NCBI GenBank assembly: GCA_934591815.1
Contig: CAKTPV010000029.1
Coordinates: forward strand, 1-16,453
Direction: 5' to 3'
Source of the DNA: an uncultured Oscillospiraceae bacterium
GTDB lineage: Bacteria > Bacillota > Clostridia > Oscillospirales > Oscillospiraceae
Length of the DNA: 16,453 nucleotides
Below are positions 6,678-14,308 of this stretch, in pieces; position 1 is the stretch's first letter, and each line of letters begins with the position of its first letter. The position numbers and the translations under genes were made by a program. Under the pieces are notes generated by a model that saw only the letters and a list, made by a program, of their open reading frames with translations, was not told where the DNA came from and made no database searches.

Positions 6678-6881
6678 ATGAAAGAGCAGATGGTGACGAT
6701 CTTCCTGCCCCGCGGCAGAAAGAACGAGGAGAACTTTGTGATCGTGTCCGTCAACGGACGGAGCTGGAAGATTATGAAGGGCGTGCAGGTGCAGGTGCCC
6801 GACTACGTGGCGGAGGTGCTGGAGAACAGCCGCATGATGGCGGAGACCGCCCGCCGCTATGTGGACGAGCGCGCCAACTGA
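6678..6881 (+). CDS. Small conserved phage head-region protein, function unknown
   Basis: The 67-residue product begins with a hydrophobic beta-type strand (MVTIFLPRG) and contains NFVIVSVNGRSWKIMKGVQV, followed by VPDYVAEVLENSRMM and a charged helical tail. Proteins with this pattern, a short beta unit ending in a motif such as V-P-x-x-V-A-x-V-L, often follow N4-gp56-type capsid genes in Clostridia prophages. I know of no tested role. Head decoration or a capsid-vertex accessory are possible by position. The ribosome binding site AAAGGAG and a second GAAAGG lie shortly before the ATG at 6678. It is separated from the capsid gene by the hairpin, so its expression may be set lower. Confidence 0.75.
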   Translation: MKEQMVTIFLPRGRKNEENFVIVSVNGRSWKIMKGVQVQVPDYVAEVLENSRMMAETARRYVDERAN

Positions 6882-6891
6882 GGTGCCGGAT

Positions 6892-7251
6892 ATGAGCAGG
6901 CTGACAGCGGGGCGGATGCTGGGCAGGGTGGACGCCCTGCTGCCCAACCAGTACAGCAGAGAGGAGAAGATGCGGTGGCTGGCGGAGGCGGAGGGCTTCG
7001 TGCTGCGGGAGGTGCAGCAGCTGGCGGGGGCGCTGCCGGAGGTAACGGAGGACTATGTGCTGACGGCGGAGGCACCCTATGACCAGATGTACCGGTACTA
7101 TGTGGAGGCGCAGATCCATTATGCCAACGGTGAGACGGCGCGGTACAATAACGCGGCAGCCCAGTGGAACAACGCCTTTCTGACCTACAAGGACTACTGC
7201 TGCCGCACGGCGGCGCCCCGCCGTACCACAGCGGCGCTGCGTCTGTTTTAA
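6892..7251 (+). CDS. Head-tail connector-like protein
   Basis: This 119-residue, mostly helical protein has an N-terminal segment QYSREEKMRWLAEAEGFV and a second half with YDQMYRYYVEAQIHYANGET followed by NAAAQWNNAFLTYKDYC. This helical layout and the position after the capsid gene fit the small adaptor that docks under the portal to join head and tail. I chose ATG at 6892, with GAGGTG (6880-6885) upstream; the frame extends to an earlier ATG at 6859 inside the previous gene, but without a ribosome binding site of its own. Assignment is by position, size and resemblance to Clostridia prophage proteins, not by a catalytic motif. It ends in an Arg/Ala-rich tail. Confidence 0.7.
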   Translation: MSRLTAGRMLGRVDALLPNQYSREEKMRWLAEAEGFVLREVQQLAGALPEVTEDYVLTAEAPYDQMYRYYVEAQIHYANGETARYNNAAAQWNNAFLTYKDYCCRTAAPRRTTAALRLF

Positions 7252-7263
7252 GGGGGTGGGGGA

Positions 7264-8985
7264 ATGTTTTTTCCCAAACTGACAGTACCGCCGCAGCAGC
7301 GGATCACGGCAGACCGGTTTCTGGGACTGGACCGGCGGGGCGGCAGTCCCATGGGGAGCTTTCAGGAGATGGAGAACCTGTGGGCCGGCGGGTATCCGGT
7401 CATGGAGACAAGGCCCGCCCGAGGTGTGGTGGCCATGCTGAAGGAGCCCCACGGCTTGACATGCCGGGACGCGCCGGTGTGGGTGGACGGCCGGACGCTG
7501 TTCATCAATGGGCAGAAAACGGGGCTGGTGCTGACCGACGGCGACAAGCAGCTGGTGAGCATGGGCGCGTACCTGCTGATCTGGCCGGATAAGAAGTACA
7601 TCAACACGCAGGATCTGACGGAGTACGGCGGACTGGAGAACCGTACCGTTACCACGGGAGAGGTGACGGTGTCGCTGTGCAGGAGCAGCGGCGAGGAGCT
7701 GGGCAGCTACTCTATCGGGGAGGAAGCCCCTGTGTCGCCGGGAACGGGCAGCCTGTGGATGGATACGGCAGACGGTGAGCCGGTGCTCAAGCGCTATGAC
7801 GGCAGTTCGTGGCTGGAGGTGGAGAACGTGTGCACCAGAGTGGCAGCCACCGGTATCGGACGGGGCTTCACTGCCGGGGACGGCGTGACTGTGCGGGGCT
7901 GTGAGACAGAGGGCGTGGACGGGCTCCATCCCCTACAGGCGGCGGGTGAGAACTGGATCGCGGTGCCGGGGATGTGCCGAACGGCGGGCAGTCAGACGGC
8001 GGCGGTGACAGTGGAGCGTACCATCCCGGACATGGACTTTGTGGTGGAGCAGGGCAACCGGCTGTGGGGCTGCAAGTACGGCATCGTCAACGGAGAGCCG
8101 GTGAATGAGATCTACGCCAGTAAGCTGGGGGACTTCCGGAACTGGAACAGCTTTGCGGGCTTGAGCACCGACAGCTATGCGGCGGCGAGAGGCTCCGACG
8201 GCGTGTTTACCGGCGCAGCGGCGTGTCTGGGCGGCGTGATCTTCTTCAAGGAGGACTGCATGGAGCGGGTGTATCCCAGCGCGGCGGGCGCACACCAGAT
8301 CGTGACGCTGCGGTGTTCCGGCGTGAAGAAGGGCTGCGGCGGCAGTGCGGCGCTGGTGGATGGGACGCTGCTCTATGTAGGGCTGAACGGCGTGTACGCC
8401 TTCGATGGCAGTATGCCGGTCTGCGTGTCGCAGCCGCTGGGAAATGTGCGGCTGGAGGACGCCGCGGCCGCCGGATGGAACGGCCAGTACTGGCTGGCGG
8501 CGCGGGACGCTGCGGGCAAGCGCCATGTGCTGGTGTACGACACCGTCCACGGTCTGTGGCACAGGCAGGACGATGCGGATATCATGGCGTTTGCCGTGTG
8601 CGACGGAGCGCTGTACGGACTGGAGCGCGGCGGTGCGCTGTTGGATCTGACCGGTGGCAGCGGCACGCAGGAGGAGACGGTGCGGTGGATGGCGGAGACG
8701 GGTGAGCTGGGACTGTCAACGCCGGAGAGCAAGTATCTGACGCGGTTGGAGCTGCGGGTGCAGCCGGAGGATCGGGCGCGGCTGGAGGCGCTTGTCAGCT
8801 ATGACGGCGGGCGGTGCTGGGAGACGCTGGGGGAGGTCATCGGCGGCGATGGACAGACCCGCGGCTACCTGCTGCATCTGCGGCCCCGGCGGTGCAGACA
8901 GCTGCGTCTGCGGCTGAAGGGCGCGGGGCGGTGCCGGATATACAGCCTGTCGGCGGTGTATGAGAAGGGGAGTGACGGCCCGTGA
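7264..8985 (+). CDS. Tail-hub or nozzle-like structural protein of short-tailed type
   Basis: The 573-residue product is almost entirely beta-rich with many Gly, Trp and Asp turns, suggesting a beta-propeller or repeated beta-sheet body. The most recognisable segment lies around residues 258-340: DFVVEQGNRLWGCKYG, then NEIYASKLGDFRNWNSFAGL and GGVIFFKEDCMERVYPS. Stretches like these occur in tail hub proteins of podoviruses, the class that includes P22 gp10 and T7 gp12, which close the head and form the DNA exit tube. Its place directly after the connector agrees. The ribosome binding site is an unusually long G-run (GGGGGTGGGGG) just before the ATG. The stop TGA overlaps the next GTG start. 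The alternative is a minor tail protein of another kind. The class assignment is an inference from pattern and position. Confidence 0.62.
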   Translation: MFFPKLTVPPQQRITADRFLGLDRRGGSPMGSFQEMENLWAGGYPVMETRPARGVVAMLKEPHGLTCRDAPVWVDGRTLFINGQKTGLVLTDGDKQLVSMGAYLLIWPDKKYINTQDLTEYGGLENRTVTTGEVTVSLCRSSGEELGSYSIGEEAPVSPGTGSLWMDTADGEPVLKRYDGSSWLEVENVCTRVAATGIGRGFTAGDGVTVRGCETEGVDGLHPLQAAGENWIAVPGMCRTAGSQTAAVTVERTIPDMDFVVEQGNRLWGCKYGIVNGEPVNEIYASKLGDFRNWNSFAGLSTDSYAAARGSDGVFTGAAACLGGVIFFKEDCMERVYPSAAGAHQIVTLRCSGVKKGCGGSAALVDGTLLYVGLNGVYAFDGSMPVCVSQPLGNVRLEDAAAAGWNGQYWLAARDAAGKRHVLVYDTVHGLWHRQDDADIMAFAVCDGALYGLERGGALLDLTGGSGTQEETVRWMAETGELGLSTPESKYLTRLELRVQPEDRARLEALVSYDGGRCWETLGEVIGGDGQTRGYLLHLRPRRCRQLRLRLKGAGRCRIYSLSAVYEKGSDGP

Positions 8986-9737
8986 GCACACTTACCATGC
9001 CCGCCTGTCCCACAGGCACCTTGCAGCAGCAGGTGATGCAGCAGTATTCCTACCTGTTCCAGATGGTGCAGCAGCTGAATCTGGCGCTGGAGCAGCTGGA
9101 GCAGACGGGAGGCGGCGTGCGCCCTGCTTATGTGGCTGCCGCCGGCGGTGCGGCGAGCGGGACGAAGCAGACGGAGGCGGATCGGCAATACCAAAAGCTG
9201 CGGACAATGATCATCAAAACGGCGGATCAGGTGCGGCGCACGACAGAGGAACTGACGGCGCGGCTGGAGGAGGAATATGTGGCGGTGTCGGACTTCGGGA
9301 GCTATGTGGCGTCCCTCAGCGCCTATCTGGAGGCAAACCCGGAGGCCGTCACACAGTATTACAGTTTTTTCTCCGACCTGAAGACCAATGTAGAGGCAGT
9401 GGACGCCGCTTTTCAGCACTATAAGGTGGGCACGGAGGGTTATATCCGCACGGGCATCGTCTATTACGACGGCGCGGTGCCGGTGTACGGCGTGGCGGTG
9501 GGACAGGATCTGACCTGCCGGGAGGTGGACGGCGAGAAGATCGTGGAACAGAACAACTTCCGGGCGGTGTTTACAGCCACGCGGCTGTCCTTCTGGCAGG
9601 ATGCCACGGAGGTGGCCTATGTGTCCAATAATCGATTGTATATCACCAATATCACGGTACTGGGCGGTATCGCCATTGGCGCATGGAGCGTGGAGGCGGC
9701 GGAGAGCGGTCTGACATTTCGATGGATCGGAGGGTGA
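8982..9737 (+). CDS. Tail fibre or tail-tip protein with coiled-coil N-terminus
   Basis: This 251-residue protein starts at GTG 8982, overlapping the previous stop (GTGA). Residues 14-41 form a Gln/Leu-rich amphipathic helix (QQQVMQQYSYLFQMVQQLNL), a likely trimeric coiled coil, and residues 64-100 are a second charged helix. The C-terminal half, with YKVGTEGYIRTGIVYYDGAV and then VFTATRLSFWQDATEVAYVS and NNRLYITNITVLGGIAIGAW, is a beta-rich module often found at the C-terminus of tail-tip and receptor-binding proteins of Clostridia siphoviruses. In this short-tailed context it suggests an exchanged host-recognition part. Function is inferred from this module and gene order; I cannot name a receptor. 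Confidence 0.65.
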   Translation: MSTLTMPACPTGTLQQQVMQQYSYLFQMVQQLNLALEQLEQTGGGVRPAYVAAAGGAASGTKQTEADRQYQKLRTMIIKTADQVRRTTEELTARLEEEYVAVSDFGSYVASLSAYLEANPEAVTQYYSFFSDLKTNVEAVDAAFQHYKVGTEGYIRTGIVYYDGAVPVYGVAVGQDLTCREVDGEKIVEQNNFRAVFTATRLSFWQDATEVAYVSNNRLYITNITVLGGIAIGAWSVEAAESGLTFRWIGG

Positions 9738-9740
9738 GAG

Positions 9741-11333
9741 ATGAGCATCACACTGGATACGGTGAACTGGGGGAGCGCACCGAATATCGGCGTCACGTTC
9801 TCCTATGACAGCCAGCGGTCCGGGCAGGATATGCGCTACCGCATCTATGCGTCACTGTCACCGGTGACGGGCGGCTCCTATTTCGGTTATCCCGTTTATA
9901 TCTCACTGTACCTGGACGGGGCGTGCGAGGTCAGCGGCGACACGGTGAAGGCGGCGCTGCCGGAACGGTGGAGCAGCAGTATCGATTACGACAGCGGGTG
10001 GATCACAGTCTCTGGGAAAAGCGGCGGCACCACGGCACTGACGGTGCGGCTGTACAGCGGCTCCGGCTCCAGCCGTGACCAACGGTACAACTATTCGCTG
10101 GAGGTGGAGCCGGGCAGCTCGCTGGAGGATTTCAAGCTGGCAGCGGGGGATGCCACCATCGGGCAGACGGGGACGCTGACGGTGACGAAGCCGGGCGGCG
10201 GCTATGAGTTCCGTTTCTCCTACACCTTTGGCGGCAGCTCGGGTACATTGAGCGGCGCTTCGCTGAAGCAAGTAAGCTATACGGCGGCGAAGGCGGTATA
10301 TCAGTGGGCGGTGCCTGCCGCGCTGGCCAATCAGATCCCCGACGCACTGTGGGGCGTGGGCACCATGACCATGGCGATCTACGACGGCGGCGACTATATC
10401 GGCAGCGTACAGGCGTCCTTTACCGCCTATGTGCCGGAATCCATGCGGCCTACGGCGACCTTGCAGGTGACGGTGGTCAACGACAATGCGGTGGTGAAAG
10501 GGTGGAATCTGTGCTTGCAGGGAGTGAGCCGCCTGCAATACACCGTGAAGGCGTCCGGTAAGGGCGGTGCGTCCGTGAGAACGTGCAGCCTCAGCTTTGC
10601 GGGGCAGACGGTGACGGGTACCTCCGGCACCACGGCACGCATCGGCGCGTCGGGTACCATGAAGCCATCCGTCACAGTGACGGACAGCCGCGGACGGTCG
10701 GCCACGGTGACGGGCAGCGCCATCAAGGTATATGCCTACCACCTGCCGGTGATCTCGGCCAGCAGCGTGGTGCGGTGCGGCGCAGACGGCGGTGCGGCGG
10801 ATGACGGCGCATATCTGAAGGTGCAGTGTAAGGCATCCTGCGCCGATGTGGAGAACCGAAACACGGTGAAGATACAGGCGCGTTACCGCCCCATGGGCGG
10901 CGACTGGAGCGGCTATACGGTACTGAGCAGCGGGGTGGAGAAGCTGATCGGCGGCGGTCTGGCGGCCACGGCCTCCTACGAGGTGGAGCTGTCTGCTGTG
11001 GATACGGTGGGCAGTGTGCGGACGGTGCGGTATACGGCGTCCACGTCTCAGGTGACGCTGCATCTGCGTAACGGCGGAAAGGGCGCGGCCTTCGGCAAAT
11101 ACGGGGAGCGGGAGGCGCTGGAATGCGCGTGGCCGGCGGTGTTTTACGGGGACGCGGAGGTGGCCGGTGAATTGACGCTGGGCGGCAGGCCGCTGACGGA
11201 TGTGCTGTGGCCGGTGGGCAGCGTGCGATTCACGGCGGAGGATGTGCCGCCGCAGCCCTCACCGGAAAACGCGGTGTGGGAGAGCGCCGTCACCGGCATC
11301 GAGGGGCTGTACGCATGGCGCAGGATCACATGA
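9741..11333 (+). CDS. Large beta-rich receptor-binding or minor structural protein
   Basis: The 530-residue product is rich in Ser, Thr, Gly and Val with repeated beta-strand patterns, consistent with several immunoglobulin- or fibronectin-like domains in series (about 1-120, 125-230, 235-330 and 335-440). The layout resembles the DUF859-type minor structural proteins of Firmicutes phages. The C-terminus has LHLRNGGKGAAFGKYGEREA followed by a short beta-helix-like region and a Pro-rich segment (VPPQPSPENAVW), as in fibres that end in a carbohydrate-binding tip. The ribosome binding site GGAGGGTGAG lies inside the end of the previous gene, which stops 3 nt before the ATG at 9741. It likely binds the cell surface; the ligand cannot be inferred. 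Confidence 0.62.
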   Translation: MSITLDTVNWGSAPNIGVTFSYDSQRSGQDMRYRIYASLSPVTGGSYFGYPVYISLYLDGACEVSGDTVKAALPERWSSSIDYDSGWITVSGKSGGTTALTVRLYSGSGSSRDQRYNYSLEVEPGSSLEDFKLAAGDATIGQTGTLTVTKPGGGYEFRFSYTFGGSSGTLSGASLKQVSYTAAKAVYQWAVPAALANQIPDALWGVGTMTMAIYDGGDYIGSVQASFTAYVPESMRPTATLQVTVVNDNAVVKGWNLCLQGVSRLQYTVKASGKGGASVRTCSLSFAGQTVTGTSGTTARIGASGTMKPSVTVTDSRGRSATVTGSAIKVYAYHLPVISASSVVRCGADGGAADDGAYLKVQCKASCADVENRNTVKIQARYRPMGGDWSGYTVLSSGVEKLIGGGLAATASYEVELSAVDTVGSVRTVRYTASTSQVTLHLRNGGKGAAFGKYGEREALECAWPAVFYGDAEVAGELTLGGRPLTDVLWPVGSVRFTAEDVPPQPSPENAVWESAVTGIEGLYAWRRIT

Positions 11334-11351
11334 GGAGAAAGGACGGAACGA

Positions 11352-12455
11352 ATGGCATCCACATACAGAATGGTGGCATACGGCTCGCAGGGCGACGCGG
11401 TGCGGCAGCTGCAAGGCGAGCTGAACAAGCACGGCTATCAGTTGAACGAGGACGGGATCTTCGGCAAGAAGACGAGATCCGCCGTGCGGGATTATCAGAG
11501 GAAGAACAATCTGCGGCTGGACGGTATTGCCGGCGACGAGACGTGGGGCAGCCTGATGGCGCCTGCTCCGGCAGAGCCGGAGACACCGCCTGCGCCTGTA
11601 GCCAAGCCGTCGGCAAAGACGGCAAGGGAACTGGAAAGACTGGAGAAGGGCTATACGCCCTCGGCGGATGTGATGGCGGCGCTGGCGTACCGCGACAGCG
11701 TGGCGGCACTGCGGCCTGAAGCATACAAATCTGCCTACGGACAGCAGCTGGCGGCGCTGTACGACGACATGACGGGCCGGGAGCCGTTTTCCTACGAACC
11801 GGAGGAGGACGCCGCCTTTGCCCAGTATGCCCGGATGTACCGGCAGAAGGGACGCGCCGCCATGGAGGATACCATGGGGCAGACGGCGGCGCTGACCGGT
11901 GGCTACGCCTCCAGCTATGCGGCGGCTGCGGGGCAGCAGGCATACGAGCGGTATATGCAGGAGCTGATGGCTATGCTGCCGGAGTTTCGGGAGCAGGCGC
12001 AGAAGACCTACGACCGGGAGGGGCAGGCCCTGCGGGAGCAGTATGACCTGCTGGACAGACAGGAAAAGCAGCAGTACGACCGCTGGCAGGATGATCTGTC
12101 CGCGTGGGAGCGGCAGTACGCACAGGCACAGGCACAGTACGACAGCGCCGGGGAGCAGGACAGAAAACTGTATGAAATGGCGCTGGCCCACTACCGCAGC
12201 ATGGCACAGCAGGAGCAGAAGCTGTCCGCCTCCGGCGCGGAGGTGGACCGAGGCGAGACAACGGTCTCCGGCGGGGAGTCGCTCAGCTCCACAGCGGCGG
12301 ACAGCCTGTACCGGGCGATGGGGAACTATCTCAAGAGGGGAAAGACGCAGGAGGCCGCGGCGCTGCTGGGACAGTACAGCGGCCGCATGACCCCTGCGCA
12401 GAGAAAGCGCTTTGAAAAGCTGTTCACCAGCCATGGACAGCCAGCGGCGCTGTGA
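11352..12455 (+). CDS. Peptidoglycan-binding domain fused to a long coiled-coil protein
   Basis: The 367-residue product has an N-terminal peptidoglycan-binding domain of the PG_binding_1 type (about 9-69, with GSQGDAVRQLQGELNKHGY and DGIFGKKTRSAVRDYQRKN). A Pro/Ala-rich linker (70-90) leads to a long, Gln/Glu/Arg-rich helical body (about 91-300) ending in a short helical tail. The body contains MEDTMGQTAALTGGYASSYA and then GQQAYERYMQEL, a pattern I associate with putative internal or ejection proteins of Clostridia phages. There is no catalytic wall-cutting domain. It is the last cassette gene and may anchor the particle to the wall or form part of a DNA-delivery channel. The ribosome binding site GAGGAGAAAGGA precedes the ATG at 11352. 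The domain call is firm, the role is inferred. Confidence 0.75.
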   Translation: MASTYRMVAYGSQGDAVRQLQGELNKHGYQLNEDGIFGKKTRSAVRDYQRKNNLRLDGIAGDETWGSLMAPAPAEPETPPAPVAKPSAKTARELERLEKGYTPSADVMAALAYRDSVAALRPEAYKSAYGQQLAALYDDMTGREPFSYEPEEDAAFAQYARMYRQKGRAAMEDTMGQTAALTGGYASSYAAAAGQQAYERYMQELMAMLPEFREQAQKTYDREGQALREQYDLLDRQEKQQYDRWQDDLSAWERQYAQAQAQYDSAGEQDRKLYEMALAHYRSMAQQEQKLSASGAEVDRGETTVSGGESLSSTAADSLYRAMGNYLKRGKTQEAAALLGQYSGRMTPAQRKRFEKLFTSHGQPAAL

Positions 12456-12489
12456 CCGACTGGGAAAAACTGTTGCATTCACAGTCGGT
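12455..12489. repeat. 8-bp inverted repeat at the right end of the cassette
   Basis: ACCGACTG (12455-12462) and CAGTCGGT (12482-12489) are a perfect inverted repeat with 19 nt between. It begins on the last base of the final cassette stop codon and encloses the -35 hexamer of the sortase promoter candidate, so it could be an operator. The long spacer makes a simple terminator unlikely. Confidence 0.45.
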
Positions 12490-12501
12490 GTATGATACTA
12501 T
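12473..12501 (+). promoter_or_regulatory. Candidate promoter for the sortase gene
   Basis: TTGCAT (12473-12478), 17-nt spacer, TACTAT (12496-12501). The same -35 and spacing with a similar -10 (TACACT) occur before the pseudouridine synthase gene in this window, which raises confidence slightly. Transcription would start near 12508, before the GC-rich hairpin at 12517. Confidence 0.45.
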
Positions 12502-12516
12502 ATCGTCGGCGTAGTG

Positions 12517-12546
12517 GTGCGGGGCGGCGTGTGCGCTGCCCCGCAC
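12517..12546 (+). other. GC-rich hairpin in the leader of the sortase gene
   Basis: GTGCGGGGCGGC (12517-12528) pairs with GCTGCCCCGCAC (12535-12546) through one G-U wobble; the loop is GTGTGC. Only CTTTAT follows rather than a real T-run, so termination would be weak. It may end read-through from the capsid cassette or act as a 5' leader structure for the sortase. Confidence 0.7.
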
Positions 12547-12577
12547 GCTTTATAAGCACTGCCGAAAGGAGAAAAAC

Positions 12578-13576
12578 ATGGAGAAAAAAGGAAATTTCCT
12601 GCGTAGAACGGCAGGCCTGATGGCGCTTCTGCTGGCCCTGAGCCTTTTTGCGGCGGGGTGCGGAGAAAAGCCCGTTGAGCCGGATGCACCGGATACGCCG
12701 GACGTGGAGGCACAGCCCAAGCCTACGGATATCGTGTTGGTGGAGCCGGATGCCCCGGAGGTGCCGGTGGATTTTGAGACGGCGCAGAAGACGTGGCCTG
12801 ACGTCTATGCCTATATGAAGATCCCCGGCGCCAGCAACATGGCCATCCGGGAGGGCAACTTCCTGGTGCAGCGGCCCGGTGACGACGACTACTATCTGAA
12901 CCGCGACTTGGACGGCAAGGACAACAAGGCCGGTACGATGTACACACAGGCCAGCCTGAATAAGCCGGATATGAGCGATCCCGTGACGGTGATCTACGGT
13001 CACAATATGCGTAACGGTACCATGCTGGGCGGACTGCTGAACTACGCCAACGCTATGCACTTCGAGGATAAGCCGGTGGTGGAGATCTATCAGCCGGGAC
13101 GGAAGATGACGTACCGTATTTTTGCGGCGATCCCCTATAACAGCAGCCTGATCCTGGGGAACCACGATTTCACGAATGAACAGGAGTTCACGGATTTCTT
13201 CGCGGCGCTGGGCAAGGCGGCTGCGGATAAGAACTACACCAGCACCGATGATAAAAATGCGTTTTGCCCGTTTGTCGGCAGCGTACATGTGAACACCGAC
13301 GATCTGCCGGTGTGGGGCGATAAGGTCATCATCATGTCCACCTGCATCGGCGACGACCGGTATCGCTATCTGATGCTGGCCAAGCTGGTGGAGGATTCCA
13401 ATGAACCGCTGGAGATGACCCGCGAGGAGGCTGAAAAGGCAGGTCTGACCGACCACATCATCGGCCTGGCGCCGGCGAAGGATGCGGCGGACGGCGCGGA
13501 CGCCTCCGCTCCGGCGGGGACGGATACGGCGAAGCAGGATGCAGCCAAGACCGATACCTCGAAAAAGGGCAATTGA
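12578..13576 (+). CDS. srtB: Class B sortase with lipoprotein-like N-terminus
   Basis: Sortases join surface proteins to the cell wall by a cysteine transpeptidation outside the membrane. This 332-residue protein has the class B core: VTVIYGHNMRNGTMLGGLLN with catalytic H142, IIMSTC with C256, and DDRYRYLMLAKL with R263, the expected Arg two residues after D260/R261. The N-terminus has a basic start, a hydrophobic stretch (about 11-27) and LFAAGC, so C28 could be a lipid-modified cysteine. Most sortases instead keep an uncleaved membrane helix. An acidic Pro-rich linker (31-65) leads to the catalytic domain. After about residue 298 comes a disordered Ala/Asp/Thr/Lys tail that class B sortases normally lack. 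Ribosome binding site AAAGGAG lies 6 nt before ATG 12578. No substrate gene is visible. It looks like a host gene rather than part of the cassette. Confidence 0.88.
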   Translation: MEKKGNFLRRTAGLMALLLALSLFAAGCGEKPVEPDAPDTPDVEAQPKPTDIVLVEPDAPEVPVDFETAQKTWPDVYAYMKIPGASNMAIREGNFLVQRPGDDDYYLNRDLDGKDNKAGTMYTQASLNKPDMSDPVTVIYGHNMRNGTMLGGLLNYANAMHFEDKPVVEIYQPGRKMTYRIFAAIPYNSSLILGNHDFTNEQEFTDFFAALGKAAADKNYTSTDDKNAFCPFVGSVHVNTDDLPVWGDKVIIMSTCIGDDRYRYLMLAKLVEDSNEPLEMTREEAEKAGLTDHIIGLAPAKDAADGADASAPAGTDTAKQDAAKTDTSKKGN

Positions 13577-13600
13577 ACAAAAAGACAACCGGAACGTAAA

Positions 13601-13633
13601 AAAGCCTCTCCCACATCGGGAGAGGCTTTTTTT
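13601..13633. terminator. Bidirectional Rho-independent terminator
   Basis: GCCTCTCCC (13604-13612) pairs with GGGAGAGGC (13618-13626) over the loop ACATC. It is flanked by AAAAAA on the left and TTTTTTT (13627-13633) on the right. It separates the convergent sortase and pseudouridine synthase genes and serves both. Confidence 0.95.
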
Positions 13634-13639
13634 GCGTGC

Positions 13640-14284
13640 TTACAGCGTATCCGGAAGCGTAAAGCGCGTCCACGGCTCTGTGTCCGGCGGCGGACAGGCG
13701 AAGGTCATGGCCTCGCCGGTCTGGGGGTGGGCGAAGGACAGGCGATACGACCACAGGGCGATGGGCCACGGCGCGTCGGACGCGCCGTACTTGCGGTCGC
13801 CGGACAGGGGGAGATCACGGGAGGCGAACTGTACGCGGATCTGGTGGGTACGGCCGGTGTGGAGCCGAACGCGCACCAGTGTCAGACCGTCGGCGTTGTC
13901 CACGGTGTCGTAGGACAGCCGGGCCTCCCGGGTGTCCGGCGAGGGGGCGTCCGCCACGTAGGTGACGCGGCGTTGTACATCCCGCGCCAGCAGATCCGTC
14001 AGGGTGTCAGCGGGCTGGGCGGGCGTACCGCAGAGGACGGCCAGATACTCCTTGGAGAAGCGATGCTCCCGGATCTGCTGGGACAGCAGGGAGGCGGCCA
14101 CGCGGCTGCGGGCAAAGACCATGACGCCGGCGACCTGCGCGTCCAGACGGTGGACGGTGCGGATGCAGTCGGTGTGCAGGTGGGTGCGGAGCAGCTCCGG
14201 CATACCGCCCGGCTCGTCGGTGGACACCACGCCAGCCGGCTTGACCGCCACCACGATGCGCGTGTCCTGATAGAGTATGTCCAT
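13640..14284 (-). CDS. RluA-family RNA pseudouridine synthase
   Basis: The enzyme turns uridine into pseudouridine in rRNA or tRNA. The 214-residue protein has the RluA signature HRLDAQVAGVMVFARS with catalytic D48, the RNA-binding motif HTGRTHQIRV and PLSGDRKYG. It lacks an N-terminal S4 domain, like the short RluA type. I chose the ATG at 14284 because AGGAGG precedes it by 7 nt; the frame extends a further 12 codons upstream without a ribosome binding site. It has its own promoter candidate (14309-14337) and converges with the sortase gene over a shared terminator. The exact target base cannot be deduced. It is a host gene. Confidence 0.9.
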   Translation of the reverse strand: MDILYQDTRIVVAVKPAGVVSTDEPGGMPELLRTHLHTDCIRTVHRLDAQVAGVMVFARSRVAASLLSQQIREHRFSKEYLAVLCGTPAQPADTLTDLLARDVQRRVTYVADAPSPDTREARLSYDTVDNADGLTLVRVRLHTGRTHQIRVQFASRDLPLSGDRKYGASDAPWPIALWSYRLSFAHPQTGEAMTFACPPPDTEPWTRFTLPDTL

Positions 14285-14308
14285 GCGTCCCGCCTCCTGT
14301 TCCGGATC

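Larger units (their letters stand above)
702..12455 (+). mobile_element. Phage-derived virion-assembly cassette, podovirus-like, without integrase, replication or lysis genes
   Basis: Twelve same-strand genes with short gaps or 4-nt overlaps encode DNA packaging, head assembly and maturation, a head-tail connector, a tail hub and fibres. All frames are open over their full expected length. The left limit is taken as the first cassette gene and the right limit as the stop of the peptidoglycan-binding gene. The true left junction may be anywhere between tmRNA (201) and 702. No tape measure, tail tube, sheath, integrase, recombinase, repressor, replication, holin or endolysin gene lies in the window. 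I looked for a second copy of the tmRNA 3' end on the right side and found none. It may be a decayed prophage, a satellite or a domesticated particle; the sequence alone does not decide this. Confidence 0.75.

Noticed and set aside
4755..6947. 730-codon minus-strand frame opposite scaffold and capsid genes
   Set aside because: Same shadow effect; the plus strand has clear ribosome binding sites and recognised families.
12517..12546. Hairpin as a strong terminator of the cassette
   Set aside because: The stem is strong but only CTTTAT follows, so efficient intrinsic termination is doubtful; kept as an unclassified structure.
602..12577. Flanking direct repeats around the cassette (GGTGCGG near 605 and 12516)
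   Set aside because: Seven bases in very G-rich sequence are expected by chance and do not extend.
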